Assembly (NCBI RefSeq): GCF_040436345.1 | Contig: NC_133218.1 | Span: 20,448,070 to 20,512,069 of the forward strand | Reading direction: 5' to 3' | Source of the DNA: Pagrus major | Taxonomy: Eukaryota > Chordata > Actinopteri > Spariformes > Sparidae | DNA: 64,000 nucleotides | In this document: piece after piece, positions 32,111 to 45,744 of the stretch | How positions within the stretch are numbered: the first letter of the stretch is position 1 | Layout: each line of letters opens with the position of its first letter | Program-made: the position numbers and the translations under genes | The notes under the pieces: model-generated | What the model saw: only the letters and a program-made list of their open reading frames with translations | Database searches by the model: none | Told to the model about the DNA's origin: nothing

Positions 32111-34096
32111 TCGGCCACTAAGGTGAGATTTTATCCTGCTTTACTGATTTGCCAAAAAAAATCCCATTGTAGGAATGATTTTAGCCTTAAAAGCAGGTCT
32201 AGACATCCTTACATATAATGTCTAGATTTCCTTTATTAATGTATTTTGCTATGAGGTTGAGTGAAAATACAGGCAACAGAAACAAGATGGAAATGCACCT
32301 ACTCCACTCCTCCATGCACACAACTGTAGCCACTCTGCCTCCTCTGTTGCATCTAAGCATTATCAAGACTCTAGCTTCCAGGCTCAGCTTGTAACTGCTT
32401 TATCTTAAAGCCACAGGAGAGGCCTGACAATGAATACATGTGTGGGTGTCCACTTGTGTGTGTGTGTGTGTGTTGGGAGGAGGGGCTGGTCGTTAATGCT
32501 AAAATCAATCAGTAAATCACAAGCGCAGCCTGCAGAAGGGCCACACTGCCAACAAAGATTCTCGCTGGAAGCTTCGAGCAATAAAGGGAGAGAAAAGGGG
32601 GGAGCGAGGGAAGAGGATGAGTCATCTTAGGGAAATGAAGGAAATTAGACAGTAAAGGTGGCAGATTGGTGGTCATATCTACAAGGACGACGGTTGGAGT
32701 CGCTGGATGAAACGTTGCTTTTTACAAGCACATCATGAACGGTGTTGGAGAGGAGAAGGAGGAGGAGGAGGAGGACCGAAGGCATTGAGAGGCAAAGGCA
32801 TGAGAAGGAGGTTGAGGGTGATGTCTTCTGATGGCTCATGGCTGCTAGTTTGAGCCATTTACCTGGCCGGGGTCCAACTGGTTCACCTCCTCGTGAGGCC
32901 CAGGCTGAATTAAAACCGGCCTGCCAGAGCAGAGTGGAGTATTCAGTGTGTTTGCTGGGAGACTGCAGGAGGCCGGCATACTTTAAACCTCTCAGGGGTC
33001 TGCTGAGGGCCTCTCCATTCTTCCTACAAACAGATGGAGCTGTGACTGAGGAATGTACAATACATACAGACCCTATGAAGGAAGGACATGAACAATGCAC
33101 CAGCAACAGTTTAGTCCGGCACTGAATTAGTATTTAGAAATAACAAATGTGTTCCACTGTACATGCGCAATTGAGGAACAATGGCATGCGTCACAGCTTG
33201 TTACAAGTGGTGTATAGGCTGTGTGATATGTGCTGTTCACTTAGCAGCAGTGCAGTTTGCAGCCAGCAGAGTCTGCGAGGGTGGAGCTCTCCCGGCTGCC
33301 AGGCCTTAATGGTTATATGCGTTCCAGATGTTTTGTTAATGAATTCATGTAACACACAGACACATAGGACAGTTAATGTCCAATCCACTGATATGAGGAG
33401 GAGCTTTGCCAAACCTGGGAGGTATTTGAAGACCAATCCACCTCTCTCCAGGTTGTATTCAGTATATAAAGCAGCATGCACACAAGCAAGCAGGGAAGAC
33501 TTTAAGTGTCCATGATGCTTTCCCAGCCCAGCAAGACAAACTTGCAGTTGACAGTGGAGACGGATCATCTTGTTGACAAAAAACTCCTTGTGGAGATGTC
33601 AGTAATGACACCGAAAGTCGTAAATCAGTACACTGTAATGAATTCCTTGTTTCTCGCCTCACTGTCATCCAAATATTCTGCTTTTTGAAGACTTTTATGG
33701 ACATTTTTGATTGTGAGTCAAGTGGAGCTGAGCTGAGAAAACAACTCATGCTTTGTGACAAACAGTCGTCTAAACATGCAACAGACAATAATTCATTGTT
33801 GGATGATATAGTATGTCTGTTTGTGATGAGGGTTTTATGGACATACACTAAATATCAGCACAAAACAATCAATAACAACAACACTTTCTCATAACCGACC
33901 CAGTTGTGTATAGTTGTGCGTGTTTGTGTGATAAGTGCCTGTACAACATATCTGACATGCAGGCAATGTGAGACAACAATGATGTAATGTGATAGAGTGC
34001 ACTGGTATTTTGAATGAGTCACAACAGCACAGAAGCAGAAAAGAATGTTTTTGAGTGTGTGTCAACATTTCTTCAACCATCTAGATACAATATGCA
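32111..34096. other. Gene-free spacer
   Basis: There is a short (GT)n at about 32455-32475 and a (GGA)n patch at 32756-32775. Reading frames of 120-150 codons occur on both strands between 32645 and 33850, overlap one another and lack any domain I know. They are treated as chance. Confidence 0.5.
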
Positions 34097-34854
34097 CAGA
34101 GGTGGGAAACGTACACACATTCTTTACTCAAGTAGAAGTACAGATGCTTGTGTTAAAACAGAGGCTGGTGGAAGTAGAAGTACTGATTCAACTTCTGTAC
34201 TTAAGTAAAAGTAAGAAAGTACATGCTCTGAAATATACTCAAAGTATAAAAGTAAAAATTATTAGTTATTCCTAACGGCCATTTCTGTGCAAATTAAACT
34301 GAACCTCACGTCATATTAATATAATTCAAAGACTGTTATACTTAAAGTTAGAATCAGTAGGATTTGTCTGAGCTTTTTGGAAACACGCCAAAAAGATATT
34401 TGATTGTTGAGTCATTCCCAGGACATTTTTCAGTTGGTAAAGCATCCTGAGCACAGCAACAAACTGAGAAAATAAGAAAATCCTGACAGAGGGCTGTAGG
34501 GTCTCTGCAGATACAAGACACTAACACAGCTTTTCTCCCCATTCGAGGCTCCCTCTCTGTCTGTGTCTGTCTTGTTACATAATGTCATCTTGCTACATCT
34601 GCTGTGTGTGATATGCACTGATGGGTTGAAATCAGCCTCGGGTTGTTGAGAAGATGGTGTGCGATGACGCAAAATAAAAATAATCGATATTTCCCCTCAA
34701 TGCATTAAAACTAAAATAACGAGCCTGTTTCAAAAATGTAAAGTGTAAAAAAAGTACTGATACTTGTGTTGAACTGTTGGAAGTAAAAAAAAACTCAACT
34801 TAAGTGCAGATACCTTACAGTAACTTAAGTACAGTTCATTACTTCCCACCTCTG
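34097..34854. mobile_element. hAT-like non-autonomous element with CAGAGGTGGGAA ends
   Basis: The left end CAGAGGTGGGAA at 34097 is matched by an inverted TTCCCACCTCTG ending at 34854, so both termini are present. Subterminal regions on both sides are rich in 'tactcaagta', 'acttaagtaaaagta' and 'agtataaaagtaaaa' motifs, typical of this common fish family. The eight bases outside each end do not match, so no target-site duplication is visible. The interior has no transposase. Confidence 0.8.
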
Positions 34855-36649
34855 TAACATTTCTGCACTAAAATATCTAAAAACGACTAAAATGTTGTTA
34901 CATAATTTGTTGAGTTGTGTACTTGTTTGTACTTGTTTCCAAACCCAGAGAAATCCATCATTTTTTGTATTTTAAGACGATGGTGTGTTTCTTTGGTCGT
35001 CTGTTGCTGTAACTTCAAACGGCATATGTATTTTTACAAGCAATGGTGGTTATTTAACAACAAAGACAACAACTCCCATAATCCTACGCTGCTCACTTCT
35101 TTTGTTTTGTTGTGATAGATGCAGAAATTACATACTGTGGCTTTAAAACACTGGCCGTATTCTGACATGTCACAGTGCGACTTATCGTAGATTCCTGCTA
35201 TGCAAAGTCAAAATGTCTGCTGCGAAAAAGGGTCTAATTACGTTGATTCGGGAATATCACAAACTTTGGTTGGCCCTCGTCTATATTGGGGGCGACATCG
35301 GTGGAGGCGGGGGATTAATTGGCTCATTGTCTGTGCACATCCACTGTCTATTCATGTTGCATTAGCAGCGAGGCCTTTAGAGAGTCTGGGAGTCGGCATC
35401 TCCAGATGGGGTCAGAGAGTCAGTCCCCCACCCTGCGAGACCTGGGTGTCACATTACACCGACCAGTGTATGCACAAAATACACCCTCAGGCACAGTGCA
35501 CTGTACTGTACACACACACACACGGAAGCTACAAACACAGGCACAGAGTATGCACAATATTTGAATGATTAATCTGCTGTCTTCCCAACTTCCTGTTCCG
35601 AGCTGAACAAGAATACACATTTACATTTTAGACATTCAGCCGATTCTCATATCTTCTTATCTTTAAAAGGGCTGTGTAGAGAGCTCTGTAAAAGTATCGT
35701 ATGTGAGTGTGTTTGCTCATATCTTCGGAAGTATACAGACGTGCTCTAGTTTGCATTCTCCAGGTGCCATTCTTATCTCCGTCGTCATACTCTGACATTC
35801 TCCTCATCGCTTAGATCAGTCGGAAACAAGGCGCCTGGAATTCCATTCAAGGAGTAAAACACTACCTTTCTCTGTGCCGCCTTGTCTGCGTGTGTTTTAT
35901 GCTTTTGTCCGATACAGATCTGCGGTTGCTAGGGAGAGACAAATCATTTCTTTACCTCCACAGACCAATGTCGGACAGTTCCTGTGAATCCACAGACAAG
36001 GGGAGATGTGTCACGACTGGAGAGGAAGTTTAGGAATTTCTGCAGATCTGATGTCTCTCTCATGGCACGGAAAGTAGAGTAAAAGAAAAATACTCCACAA
36101 ACAAGGAACACACAAACACATCATGACACGAGCGACGCTTGCATGTGTTACTCTTTGTCTCGGCTCATTTTTCGAGACAAGCCTTAATGAGGACCACCTG
36201 TTTGGTGAGGCCACAACACTGAAAACACGAGGACAGAAGTATGTCAGCAATGTAAGCAGTTTGTGGAAGTTCCAGGTGGCGTTTGTGGACCACGTAGGAT
36301 TTGCATGATGGATACTGTTTGAGTTATATACCCTCTTGTGAAAGCTTGTGAAATACTGTGTCGATCTAGAGGGGTGTGTGCGTGTGTGAAAGACAGAGAC
36401 TGTGCGAGAGAGGGATGTGCTCCACAGGGGAGTGTTTATGAAGAGGAGATGTTCAGGGTGAATTCCTCAGATAAGTGACATGGCCTCTCTCTGTTCTGGA
36501 TGAAGGAGAGCACAGCACACCCCGGGCTGTATATGGTAAACCTCAGAAACACATGCACACACAAAACAGGAGTTTTTGGGCTTGGGAGAAAGTGGATTAT
36601 GAAAGTATTTTAGGTCTACTAATACAGGCTCAGTCTCCAGAAAATCAGC
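34855..36649. other. Gene-free spacer with one dispersed-repeat copy
   Basis: At about 35160-35275 a stretch with 'ttcctgctatg' and 'gtcaaaatgtctgctg' is homologous to about 48765-48895. A short (CA)n occurs at 35510-35522. No gene is recognised in the rest. Confidence 0.5.
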
Positions 36650-36993
36650 TTAAAGGGGCAGTTCACTGAAAAATCAAAATCAACATATTTCTCCTCTTAT
36701 CTTTAGAGCTGTTTATCCATCTGGATTGTTTTAGTGCGAGTTACCAGGTTTTGGGGATGTTTGCCTTATCTTGAATATAATAGAACTAGATGGCACTCTA
36801 CTTGTGGAGCTCAAAGTGCCAAAAATACATTTTAAAAACTAAACAGCAATATCTCTTTCTAAAGATCATGACTCAGTTACTCAAGATAATCCGCAGACCA
36901 CGATGTGAGAAGTTTCATGGAGGAACTTTTAAACATTTAACATTTAAAAGGAAAAAAATGCATTTTGATTTTTGGGTGAACTGTCCCTTTTAA
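36650..36993. mobile_element. MITE with TTAAAGGGGCAGTTCAC ends
   Basis: The left terminus 'ttaaaggggcagttcactga' is matched by the inverted right terminus 'gggtgaactgtcccttttaa', and the pairing extends through 'aaaatcaaaat' / 'attttgattttt', about 26 bp in all. The interior has 'ccatctggattg' and 'gatggcactc' and no gene. I recognise it as a common percomorph MITE. Confidence 0.85.
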
Positions 36994-37124
36994 TATTCTG
37001 GTCAGTTAGCAATCTCTCTTATGTATTGGATTATGCTTGTTAACTGTGGAAAATGTGTCATTTATAACAAATGGCACCTTTAACATGAAGGTCAAAATCT
37101 CTCTCTCACACACAAACACACACA

Positions 37125-37165
<41 letters not shown>

Positions 37166-38284
37166 TGGAACAGGGTAAATCAGCTGCATGGGGCCCTACA
37201 TGGTGTCAGCCTCAGTTCAGATCACAGCATTCCTCAGATTCCTGCCTGTAATTATACTGGCAGGTCTGATTCAGCTTTATATCTTTTATCGACAAACTGG
37301 GAGGATGGTGGTGATCATCCTCAGATCCCTCTTTGCTCACCACACAATCACACACACACTCACAACAGAGAACAATAAGCTTGCGAAAGGGAAACAGAGA
37401 CTCCCCCCCCCCCACACACACACACACACATACACACACATTTACTGCACTGTGGGCTTTTAAAACCAAAACACTTGGAGCATAAATACCCTCTCTGCTG
37501 TGTGTAGCCCAGGTTTTCCGTGCGTGTGTGTATACATGAGTGTAAGTGCCCACATGTGTGGGTGCGCGTAGGCGTTTAGAGGTTGTATTTGCGCGTGCAT
37601 GACTGTTTGTGCTTTGTATGTGTCAGCAGGCCAGGAGATACTCTATTAAGCCACAGAGACCCATAAACGCAGCAGTGCGCCTGACAGGGTGAGGGCGGAG
37701 GAGGAGGAGTAGGAGGAGGAGGAGACGGAGAGAGGGGGAGAGGAAGGGGTAACTTCAACAGGGGATTGTAACAAATATGTAGTGTCTAATCCCCTCATTA
37801 GACAGCAGGGGGTGTGTGGTGCAATCAGAATCAAGTGGAGGGTTGCACTGCCATGTTGGGAGACTGAGGCCTGGCAGAGCGCTGGGGAAGATGTCTGTGG
37901 CTGTAAGAGTGTTATCTAACGCGGACACACACAAAGACGCACAGCAATTTGGTTTTATTCCAAAGAAAATTCTCAACAAAACACACAAACATGCACACAT
38001 TTATTGACAAGTGACTCTGAGTTGCTGATGCAACAGTTATCTTGTTTCCTTTTAACTCGCTCTTCTCCCCCTTCAGGCATGAAAAATAAACATATTATGC
38101 TATTAGATGCAGAAATTACAAATATGTACCCCTACAGTCTAAAATAAGTAATATATTTCACATAAAACAATTTTTAATAGAGTATTGTATTCAGCTGCTT
38201 CTGGAACAGCCAGGGATAAGAGAGTTTAGAGGGCAACTCCAACGATTTTAAATATTAAATTGTGTTTAAAGTTGCATATAGCCT
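36994..38284. other. Gene-free spacer rich in microsatellites
   Basis: CT and CA runs occur at 37098-37165, a C run followed by (CA)n at about 37392-37440, GT-rich sequence at 37520-37615 and a (GGA)n patch at 37693-37745. Reading frames follow these repeats. No gene is recognised. Confidence 0.55.
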
Positions 38285-38609
38285 TTTGTGGCTCCAGAGA
38301 AGGCTGCATGCAATCTGGTAAACTGTCTCCAGTGATGTCACTCAGTGGCTAAATTGCACTGTGGGTAATGTAGGCTCCAGATTTTGAAAGCAGTCCACTG
38401 GCCTAGCATTTCACTCCTATAAGATTGTTGGACATAAGGACAGTTTGAAATTAAATAATAAAATGGCAGAACCAGAGATAACGCTTTTTCTATTCCACAC
38501 ATTCTTCTTCCTGGTGCCTACGTTACCCACAATGCAACTTAGCCATTGAGTGGCATCACTGGAGGCAATTTACCAGATTACATGTAACTTCCTCAGGAGC
38601 CACAAAAGT
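38285..38609. mobile_element. Long-inverted-repeat MITE
   Basis: The left arm, 38285-38375 ('tttgtggctccagagaaggc', 'caatctggtaaactgtctcc', 'agtgatgtcactcagtggct', 'gtgggtaatgtagg'), is the reverse complement, at roughly 80-85 percent by eye, of the right arm, 38517-38609. The loop between is about 140 bp and non-coding. Confidence 0.8.
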
Positions 38610-38644
38610 AGTCCCTGCAAAAAATACAACTTGTTGTTTTTTAC

Positions 38645-38822
38645 GCAGTTTAAACAAACAAGCTGTTGAGGTGCCGGTTCAGTAGGTTTTATTACTTTTA
38701 GACACAGCTACGCAAACAGGCTGCTGGCTGTAGCTTCATATTTATAGTACAAATGTGAGTGATTTTCTCGAAGAAAAGAAAAGAAAATTGAAATTCCCAA
38801 AATTTCAAACTATTCCTTTACA
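38645..38822 (+). repeat. Interspersed repeat ('ctggctgtagcttcatattt' type), copy 1
   Basis: The phrases 'ggctgctggctgtagcttca' and 'tttcaaactattccttta' mark a common percomorph repeat. A second, differently truncated copy lies at 39310-39505. Confidence 0.65.
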
Positions 38823-39309
38823 TGATAATTCTGGTTTAATACAATATTTTGTATTGTTTGTTTTTTCCATGATTCCTGTTGATCCTAACATTGTACTCAT
38901 CAGGTCAATTGTGGAAATCTTGAAACACAGGACAACACTAAAAAGAAATCATGTGAGTCAAGAGACCCAAGCTGTCATGTTGGAAACAAACCCACAGGTC
39001 AGTCAAATCTATTTGAAGGATAAAACAAACAAACGGTAAAATTATTACCCAAAGTGTCTTGTGTTAAAGTCAGTTTCAGCCTTTAATTGTGTTTGCAGTG
39101 TTTCCCACACCCCCGTTGTGGCTAGCGCTGAGTTAAGGTTATGGTTAGGCATTGCAGAGATAACTGGTTGGGGTGAGGGGTAAGGTTGGGGTCGGGTTAA
39201 GATAAGGGGAAACACAAATTGGGGAAACATCATCACAGTTTACAGACCGGCTCTCTGCTTCTGCTGTACCTGCTGCGTTCATTTCCTGTGTAATGAAGGC
39301 TATTACCAA

Positions 39310-39505
39310 TTTTATGGGTGCTGGTAGTCAGATCTTGTTACCTTTTGAAAGCTAGCTGTTTCCCAGTGTTTCCATTCTTTATGCTAAGCTAAGCTAACTG
39401 CCTGTTTGATGCAGTTTTATAATCACCATACAGACATGAAAGCAGTTGGATTTCTCATCCAACTCACGCCAAGAATGTGAATAAGTGTCGAACTATTCCT
39501 TTAAA
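39310..39505 (+). repeat. Interspersed repeat of the same type, copy 2
   Basis: It contains 'agctagctgtttcccagtgt', 'tttatgctaagctaagctaa' and a 'gtcgaactattcctttaa' end, the better-preserved 5' half of the family. No coding potential is seen. Confidence 0.65.
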
Positions 39506-41375
39506 AATGCTTATAATCAGGATGTTACTGGCTCTTTCATCGTGACCACATGCAGGTTTCTCACAGGAGTCTTCAAAAGAGCCACTTCTGTTGTTCTGTG
39601 AGTTGTTTTCAAGACATGAAATCATCAAGTAACAGTCCCACATGAGTTCTCTATCCACCTCTGCTCTCTACAATCTCTGCCTGCCCTCACTGTCTCACTA
39701 CAAGCCTCCCCCTCCTCACCCCTTCCCCTCTTGCAGGCACGCTTTGAAGAAAAACACAGGACGTCTCATCTCAAAGGAGTGTTTTACATTCCATGTTCTG
39801 CAGCAGGCTGCGTCCACTGCTCTCAGTAACAGAACCTTGTTTGTAGAGTTTTCCACAATAAGATCTTATTAACAGTTAAGAAGGTTAATAAGCTGTAATC
39901 TCACATGAGATGAGAACTTAAACAACGTATGTATGCTGTGTATAATGCTGCGTGCCTGCTTCTTTTGCATGTGCACGTGTGTAATCTAATCATTCTCCTT
40001 AAGCCACCGTGTTTAATAAGCAATGCAGAAAGGGTCAGGAGAAAGTCAGCTTGTAGCCGTACAGCAAATTTATGAAGGATAACTCATTGTTGTTTTTTGG
40101 AAAGAAACTTATTGGGAACCTTTCCGGGAGGTTACCTATTTAGAGCTACACACATGCATGGACACACACACATCCAAACACACACATTACAGTGCTTGTG
40201 CTTCCCCCTGAGCATTAGCTGAGTTGGCTTTCTTGCTAAGTAGTGCCAGGGAAGCTGTTCCTTGGTTGCATCTGAATGTCAGTAACAGTTTGGAGTGATG
40301 GCGGGTCCTGACCTGCTTTGCCTGACACTTCTCCATCAGAAATGCACAACAGTGGGGGATCTGGGTCACGTCCCAGTGCCCGGTGCTGAGTCACCCTATT
40401 GGTTCTACCTATTCCAGCCTCTTGCCAGGCTGGTTTGCCAGAAGTGAAGGGGAGGGAGACCCATCTCCATTATCTACTTAATCCTGCCTGCCTCTCTTTG
40501 TGTACATCCTTTCTACCTAGAAATTCTTTATGCGAGGGTGTCAGTTTTTAATCTCAGATTTATTCAAGTATGTCTGTGTAAATAAAAGATGTACAGTATA
40601 TATCTTTATATGATGGATATGTCTTCATTTGACATGGCCGTGTTGACTGCGCTGTCAAAAGTCTTCACAGCCAGCTTGTCAGTTCTTATCTCTGTGGAAA
40701 ACACTTCGAGCTCAGAGTTATTCAGAGAGAGAGAGTGAGAGATTGCAGAGACAAACTCAAATGTTTATACACACAGAGTCAAAATAGAGTTAACTATTTT
40801 ACTGAGTAACAACAGAAACTGTAACAGCCAGAGTGAAAATTACAGTCTCAGATTAGTTAGTTCAGTCAGCCAGTCAGTCAGGTAGGTAGGTAGGTAGGTA
40901 GGTTGGTAGTCAATTAGTTATTTAGTTATTTATTTAGCTGCTAACAAATCACAAAAGATTGCCGTCCTTTACCTGCCACTCAGGTCTCACAAAGCACAGA
41001 TATACTGCATTGTTGTTGACCCGCAATCCTACTAGACATATTAATAATCTTACTGTGTTTGTTCTTGTCAACTACAGATAGTGAAAAATACCAGCCAATG
41101 AAGCAGAAAGTTGAAATACCAGTATTGGCAGGTCAAATGATTTTGGAGACAAACCAGGCACCAAAAGGGAAATTATTTTAAAGTTTAAAAATATAAAACA
41201 TCAAAACAAGCAGCATACTCAAATTTGTGATGCATGCCTCACAAATGTATCTGCAATTTGAGAAGTTTCGGTCATTTGTGAAATCTGACGCTGCCTCCAT
41301 TCGCTACAGCTTCTAACCATTAACCCTGAACTGATCAAATGCTTTTTGAAGTGGATGAAGTTACTGTAAAAAAAA

Positions 41376-41406
<31 letters not shown>

Positions 41407-43999
41407 AGAGAAAGTAGCTTCATGCCATTTTCAAACAAGATCCTGGGTGACTAACATATGCATAACTGGGCTTTTGTCAATGGTTGCCATGAGGTAGATG
41501 ATAGAAAGTGAACACTGTCAAATGATTACCTGCTGCACTCAGTAGCCCAGCAGAGACGGCTTGCACATTAGATGTAACCTGTAACATTAGAGGGCAGTAG
41601 ATCTGACGCAGTGAGGGGCAGAGGGTTACACATTACGGCAACACCAAGCATTTATAATCCTCAAATGGAAGTGTATTGATTTCTCTGTACGTAAAAAGAG
41701 ACAGAAGTGTGCTCGTCGTTTACAGGGTGAATACTTTCCACAGCACTTTCCACAGCAAAGTTAGGTTACAAACTAAGGAAAAACAGGACTGTTATCCTGT
41801 TAACCATCCATTTTTTAAAGGTTTCATTTACAACAAGCACTGCCCTGAAAATATGAGCCTGCAGAGATGTCCCAACACAAAGGGGAATATGTAATCCATT
41901 AACTTAAGTGGAAAAAATGAAAATTGCCAAAACTAACATGACACATAGGTTTTAAGCGTACTACAGTGTTACATCAGATTGTGCTCGGTTATGTCTATTT
42001 AGTGGGATTGGCTGAATCACCATCTTTCACAAAAGCTCGGGGTGTCTTGTAGTTGCCTGCCAGTCATTCTGCAGGGTCTTCATCACATGTTGCATTAGGT
42101 TGAAGTGTGTGTGAAGAGAGTACAAAGCAGAGAGGAGCTGCCAGTGCCTTTGTGGTGGACATATGGCAACGCCGTGGGCCAGGGGCATCTTGGTGGGTGG
42201 AGGCGCAGGGCACTGTGTGTATCATGTGTGTGTGCATATGTGTGTGTACGTTGGGGTGAATCTATGACAAAGTTAAGGGATTTAATGAGGCGTGCAGGGG
42301 GTCAGCGACAGAAGGCGGTCCCGGCACTCGCCCAGTGATTCTCTGTAAGTGCATCTGAAGGAGGGGCCAGTTTGAAGTCCTTGTTGCTCTAATACAATAA
42401 GACCCCCCCCTCCCACCTCCCACCTTCCTCTAACCCACACTTTCCATCTCAGTCCTTTTGTCCACCGCCTTCACTTCAGTTTCTCTTTCATGGACACATG
42501 TTCACAAAAGCCGACACCAGAATAAATAAAAGTGTAATGCAAAATATGTGCAGCAGCACCCAAAACTTAATAACTACAATGTTGGATACTAACCAAGCTA
42601 TGTGAGGGTGAACAGACTATGAACTCAATTTGGTTGTGTGTGTTGGGGGTGGGGTGTGTTTATGTGTGTATCTGCTGTGTATCCAAGCTGGAGGGATTCC
42701 TTTTTTATGAGTCCTGTCTGCCTCATTCTGAGAACGTAGCTGGAATGAGAATTACACAGAATGCTCATCTTCAGCACATAAAAAGTCAAATAATGGTATA
42801 CATGGTCATATGTGGGAAATCACATTGCGTTAATGTGGTAAAATCCATATGGAGCCTTGTTAAATAGGAGAGCTAGTGTTGTTTTACAAGTGATCATTGT
42901 GCTCTATGGGACAAAAACATGTCTGCAATGCTCTTGTTTATGGTTATGGAGGTAGAACATGTAATTCTCCCTACATGCAGAAATTGTTAATGGTTTTATT
43001 GGGTTCTAAATGCTTATTTGTTACTAATTTGAACAGGGAGGAAAATCCCTCTTTTGCTCTCTACATTTGTCCCTCTGTGTTGACATAACTGGACGTGAAA
43101 AGCTGGGATGACGATCTGCCACAGCACTTTAGAGTCCTTCACAGTTAAACAAATGTTGACAGGCTAAGGCAAGACGAACACAAAGAACACTCCACAGCTG
43201 ATGTAAAACAATATTTGAGGTTTATTAGGTTATGCATGGATTCAGGCTGAGAGATATTGAGTCATACTTTTTTTTTTTGCCAGTTCAGCCTTAACTTTTC
43301 AGGAATGTATTTATGGAGTCTCTCTGGAGCTTTTCTCTCCAGCTTTTATGCAGTGCTGGCACTTCTCAACCAGTATGGTACAACAGACTGTTGTGCAATT
43401 GTGTCAACTGTTGTGCCACAAAAATGTGAAGAAAATAAGTCAAATAAATCAAATAAATAGAGCATTTTGTAAAAGTCCTGAAAAATGTAATGGCAATTTA
43501 AAGCCCTCTGGTATGTTCATATGGGTGTGTGACTGCTGCCCACGTGCTCGCTGCAGCTGGAATGTAGGTGACAGATGCTTTAAGCTGCTATTTCCAGTTG
43601 GCTGCTAAGAAAAGCACGTTTTGCATCTACCTGTCACAGAACAATCATCAGTGGCTAATACACTAAAGTCGCTACTGGAGTATAAGATGAAGTGGGGTGT
43701 TTGGAGAGAGGCAAAGAGAGAGTTGGTGTAGTAGAGAAGGGTTGATCTGTTCCTCAGATTTACCTGAAACTTGTCTGAATGTTAGGTTGCTGCAAAAAAA
43801 GGACCCTAACATACATACATGTTTACTTCAAGATACAAATTTTCAAGACTTCACATTGTTATGACGTAATAAGTTTTGTTTGTAGTGAGCGCCTACATTA
43901 CATCTGACAAAGACCTGGGATTTGTATTTACGTCAGTGGTGTTGCACTGTGGAGGACGCCAAATCACACAATACGCCGATTTCTACATAATGTTGCTTT
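39506..43999. other. Gene-free spacer with simple repeats
   Basis: No gene is recognised. Simple repeats include (GGTA)n at about 40880-40905, an A run joined to (GA)n at 41368-41406, GT-rich patches at 42215-42250 and 42630-42680, and a C run at about 42402-42411. No reading frame has recognisable homology. Confidence 0.5.
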
Positions 44000-44345
44000 A
44001 TGAAAGGCTGGTCAAAAAAAACAGGCAGGCAGCAAAAACTAAGAAGACGGACAGAAGGAAAACCCAAGAACAAAGGAAATACAAAAGAACAAAACCCAAA
44101 AAAGCTTCCTCAGACCGGAACGAAGATGGAACACGAGGCACAAACAGCACAAATGCCAACAAACTGACCACAGAAAGAGGGAAAACACATGGACTAAATT
44201 CACAGGAGGCTAATCAGGGACAGGTGAATCCAATCAAAACAATCACAAGGGAGGGAAAACAAGACGAAGACACAAAGTAAGACAACATGAGGATGAACCT
44301 TACTAAATAAAACAAGAAACAATAAAACTGAATCATCATGACACT
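44000..44345 (+). repeat. A-rich interspersed repeat
   Basis: The plus strand reads 'aaactgaccacagaaagagg', 'aggctaatcagggacaggtg', 'cacaagggagggaaaacaag' and a terminal 'aactgaatcatcatgacac'. I recognise this text as a dispersed element in fish genomes. The 134-codon Lys/Thr-rich reading frame across it (43876-44280) is composition, not a gene. Confidence 0.6.
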
Positions 44346-45744
44346 GCAATTATCCTAAATATTTTTAACCCACTAACATGTGCATGTCCACATGTGTGTT
44401 GTGAGAATAATTTGGCATTGCAGGCTGTCATTCCAGTCAGTCCGCCTGTAATAATAATAATAATAATAATGTTGTCCTACACTGCTGCATCACATCAGAT
44501 TTTAATGGTTGGCTTCCTGTTTTGGTGCCTGGTTTGTCTTTAAAATCATTTGACCTGCCAAATCCTTTACCTTTAAAATTCCTTTGACGACTGAATTGAC
44601 AGCCGCACTGTATCAAACAAATGAGCGACACATTCCAATGTCAGGTTTAGTTAAAAGTGTGAGAATCTACCAGGTAACACCAGCTAGACAGGAAGGTTTA
44701 TGTTCAGCCTTCCAATCAAACACGTCAACCAAACAGCTGACAAGCCAGCTGCTCTGCCAAGCTGTCATTCAGAGGATTTGCAGGCAGGTAGTGAAAATGA
44801 TGGACGGGTAATCAAAGATTGGAGAAAACTCTTCTGCAGTCTGTCAGTGCCAAGTAGAAGACTTTTATTGCTCATGTCTGTAAAATGTTCACTGCCAAAA
44901 TTATTTAATAATGTTTCAATGCCTTAATGGACAGTTACAGAATAACAGGAAGAGATAAGAGAGCACACGACTGACTTTCATCAAAGGTCATGAACCGGGG
45001 ATGCTGCACTTCATGATATGTGCCTTAACCCAACCTATAAGCCACCAAGTCATTAATAAATGTTTATGAATAGCAATTGTAGTATAGTTCAAACAACTCA
45101 AACCACATGGTTAAGGTGAAATAATAAACATGGCTATACTTACTTAGCAGTATGAGGCACAAGCACAAGAAACTGGAGCCAAAGGCAAAAACACACACAC
45201 ACACCTGTCAACCGCCCTGACCTGTCACCTTACCTTTCAGTGAGCAACATGAACTTCCTGCAATGGCGCTGACTGAACACTGACTTTCAACATTAATCAC
45301 TAATGCATAATTGCGCATGAATAGACCTTACGTCAGGCGGGATACTGGCCTCTATATGTGTGTGTGTATGGGGGTGTGTGGGTGTGGGTGCGTGTGTTTC
45401 TTGCATAACTGGATATCCTGCTTGAATAGCTTTCAGATTGATGTTAGCGGAGTTGACGATGCTGCTTGTAAGTAGGCAGACAAGCACACATACTCAGACA
45501 CACGTTTGTACTACTAAACCTGTGAGGACCCTCAGTAACACAGTGCCTTCCCTGGCCCCTAACCCTTGTCTTGCATAGTCAGAACCTTTCTCAGTTCCAG
45601 TGCTGAGAAAGGTCTGGCTAAATCAATTCTAAGTTTTGGCATAGGGGAACAAATGCTTTGGCTGGTTTCTTTTTCTTTAAAGCACTTACAATCATCTAGG
45701 GCAGCGTAAAGCCCAGGATGCAGCGACAGTTCCCCTGCAAAATA
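44346..45744. other. Gene-free spacer
   Basis: It holds a (TAA)n run at about 44448-44471, a short (CA)n at 45190-45203 and a GT-rich patch at 45355-45400. No gene is recognised. Confidence 0.5.

Noticed and set aside
32645..33106. 153-codon minus-strand reading frame
   Set aside because: No recognisable family, a poly-Leu stretch from a GGA repeat, and an overlapping frame on the other strand. Possible but unsupported.
43876..44280. 134-codon Lys/Thr-rich reading frame
   Set aside because: It overlies an A-rich interspersed repeat and has no domain; the composition explains the lack of stops.
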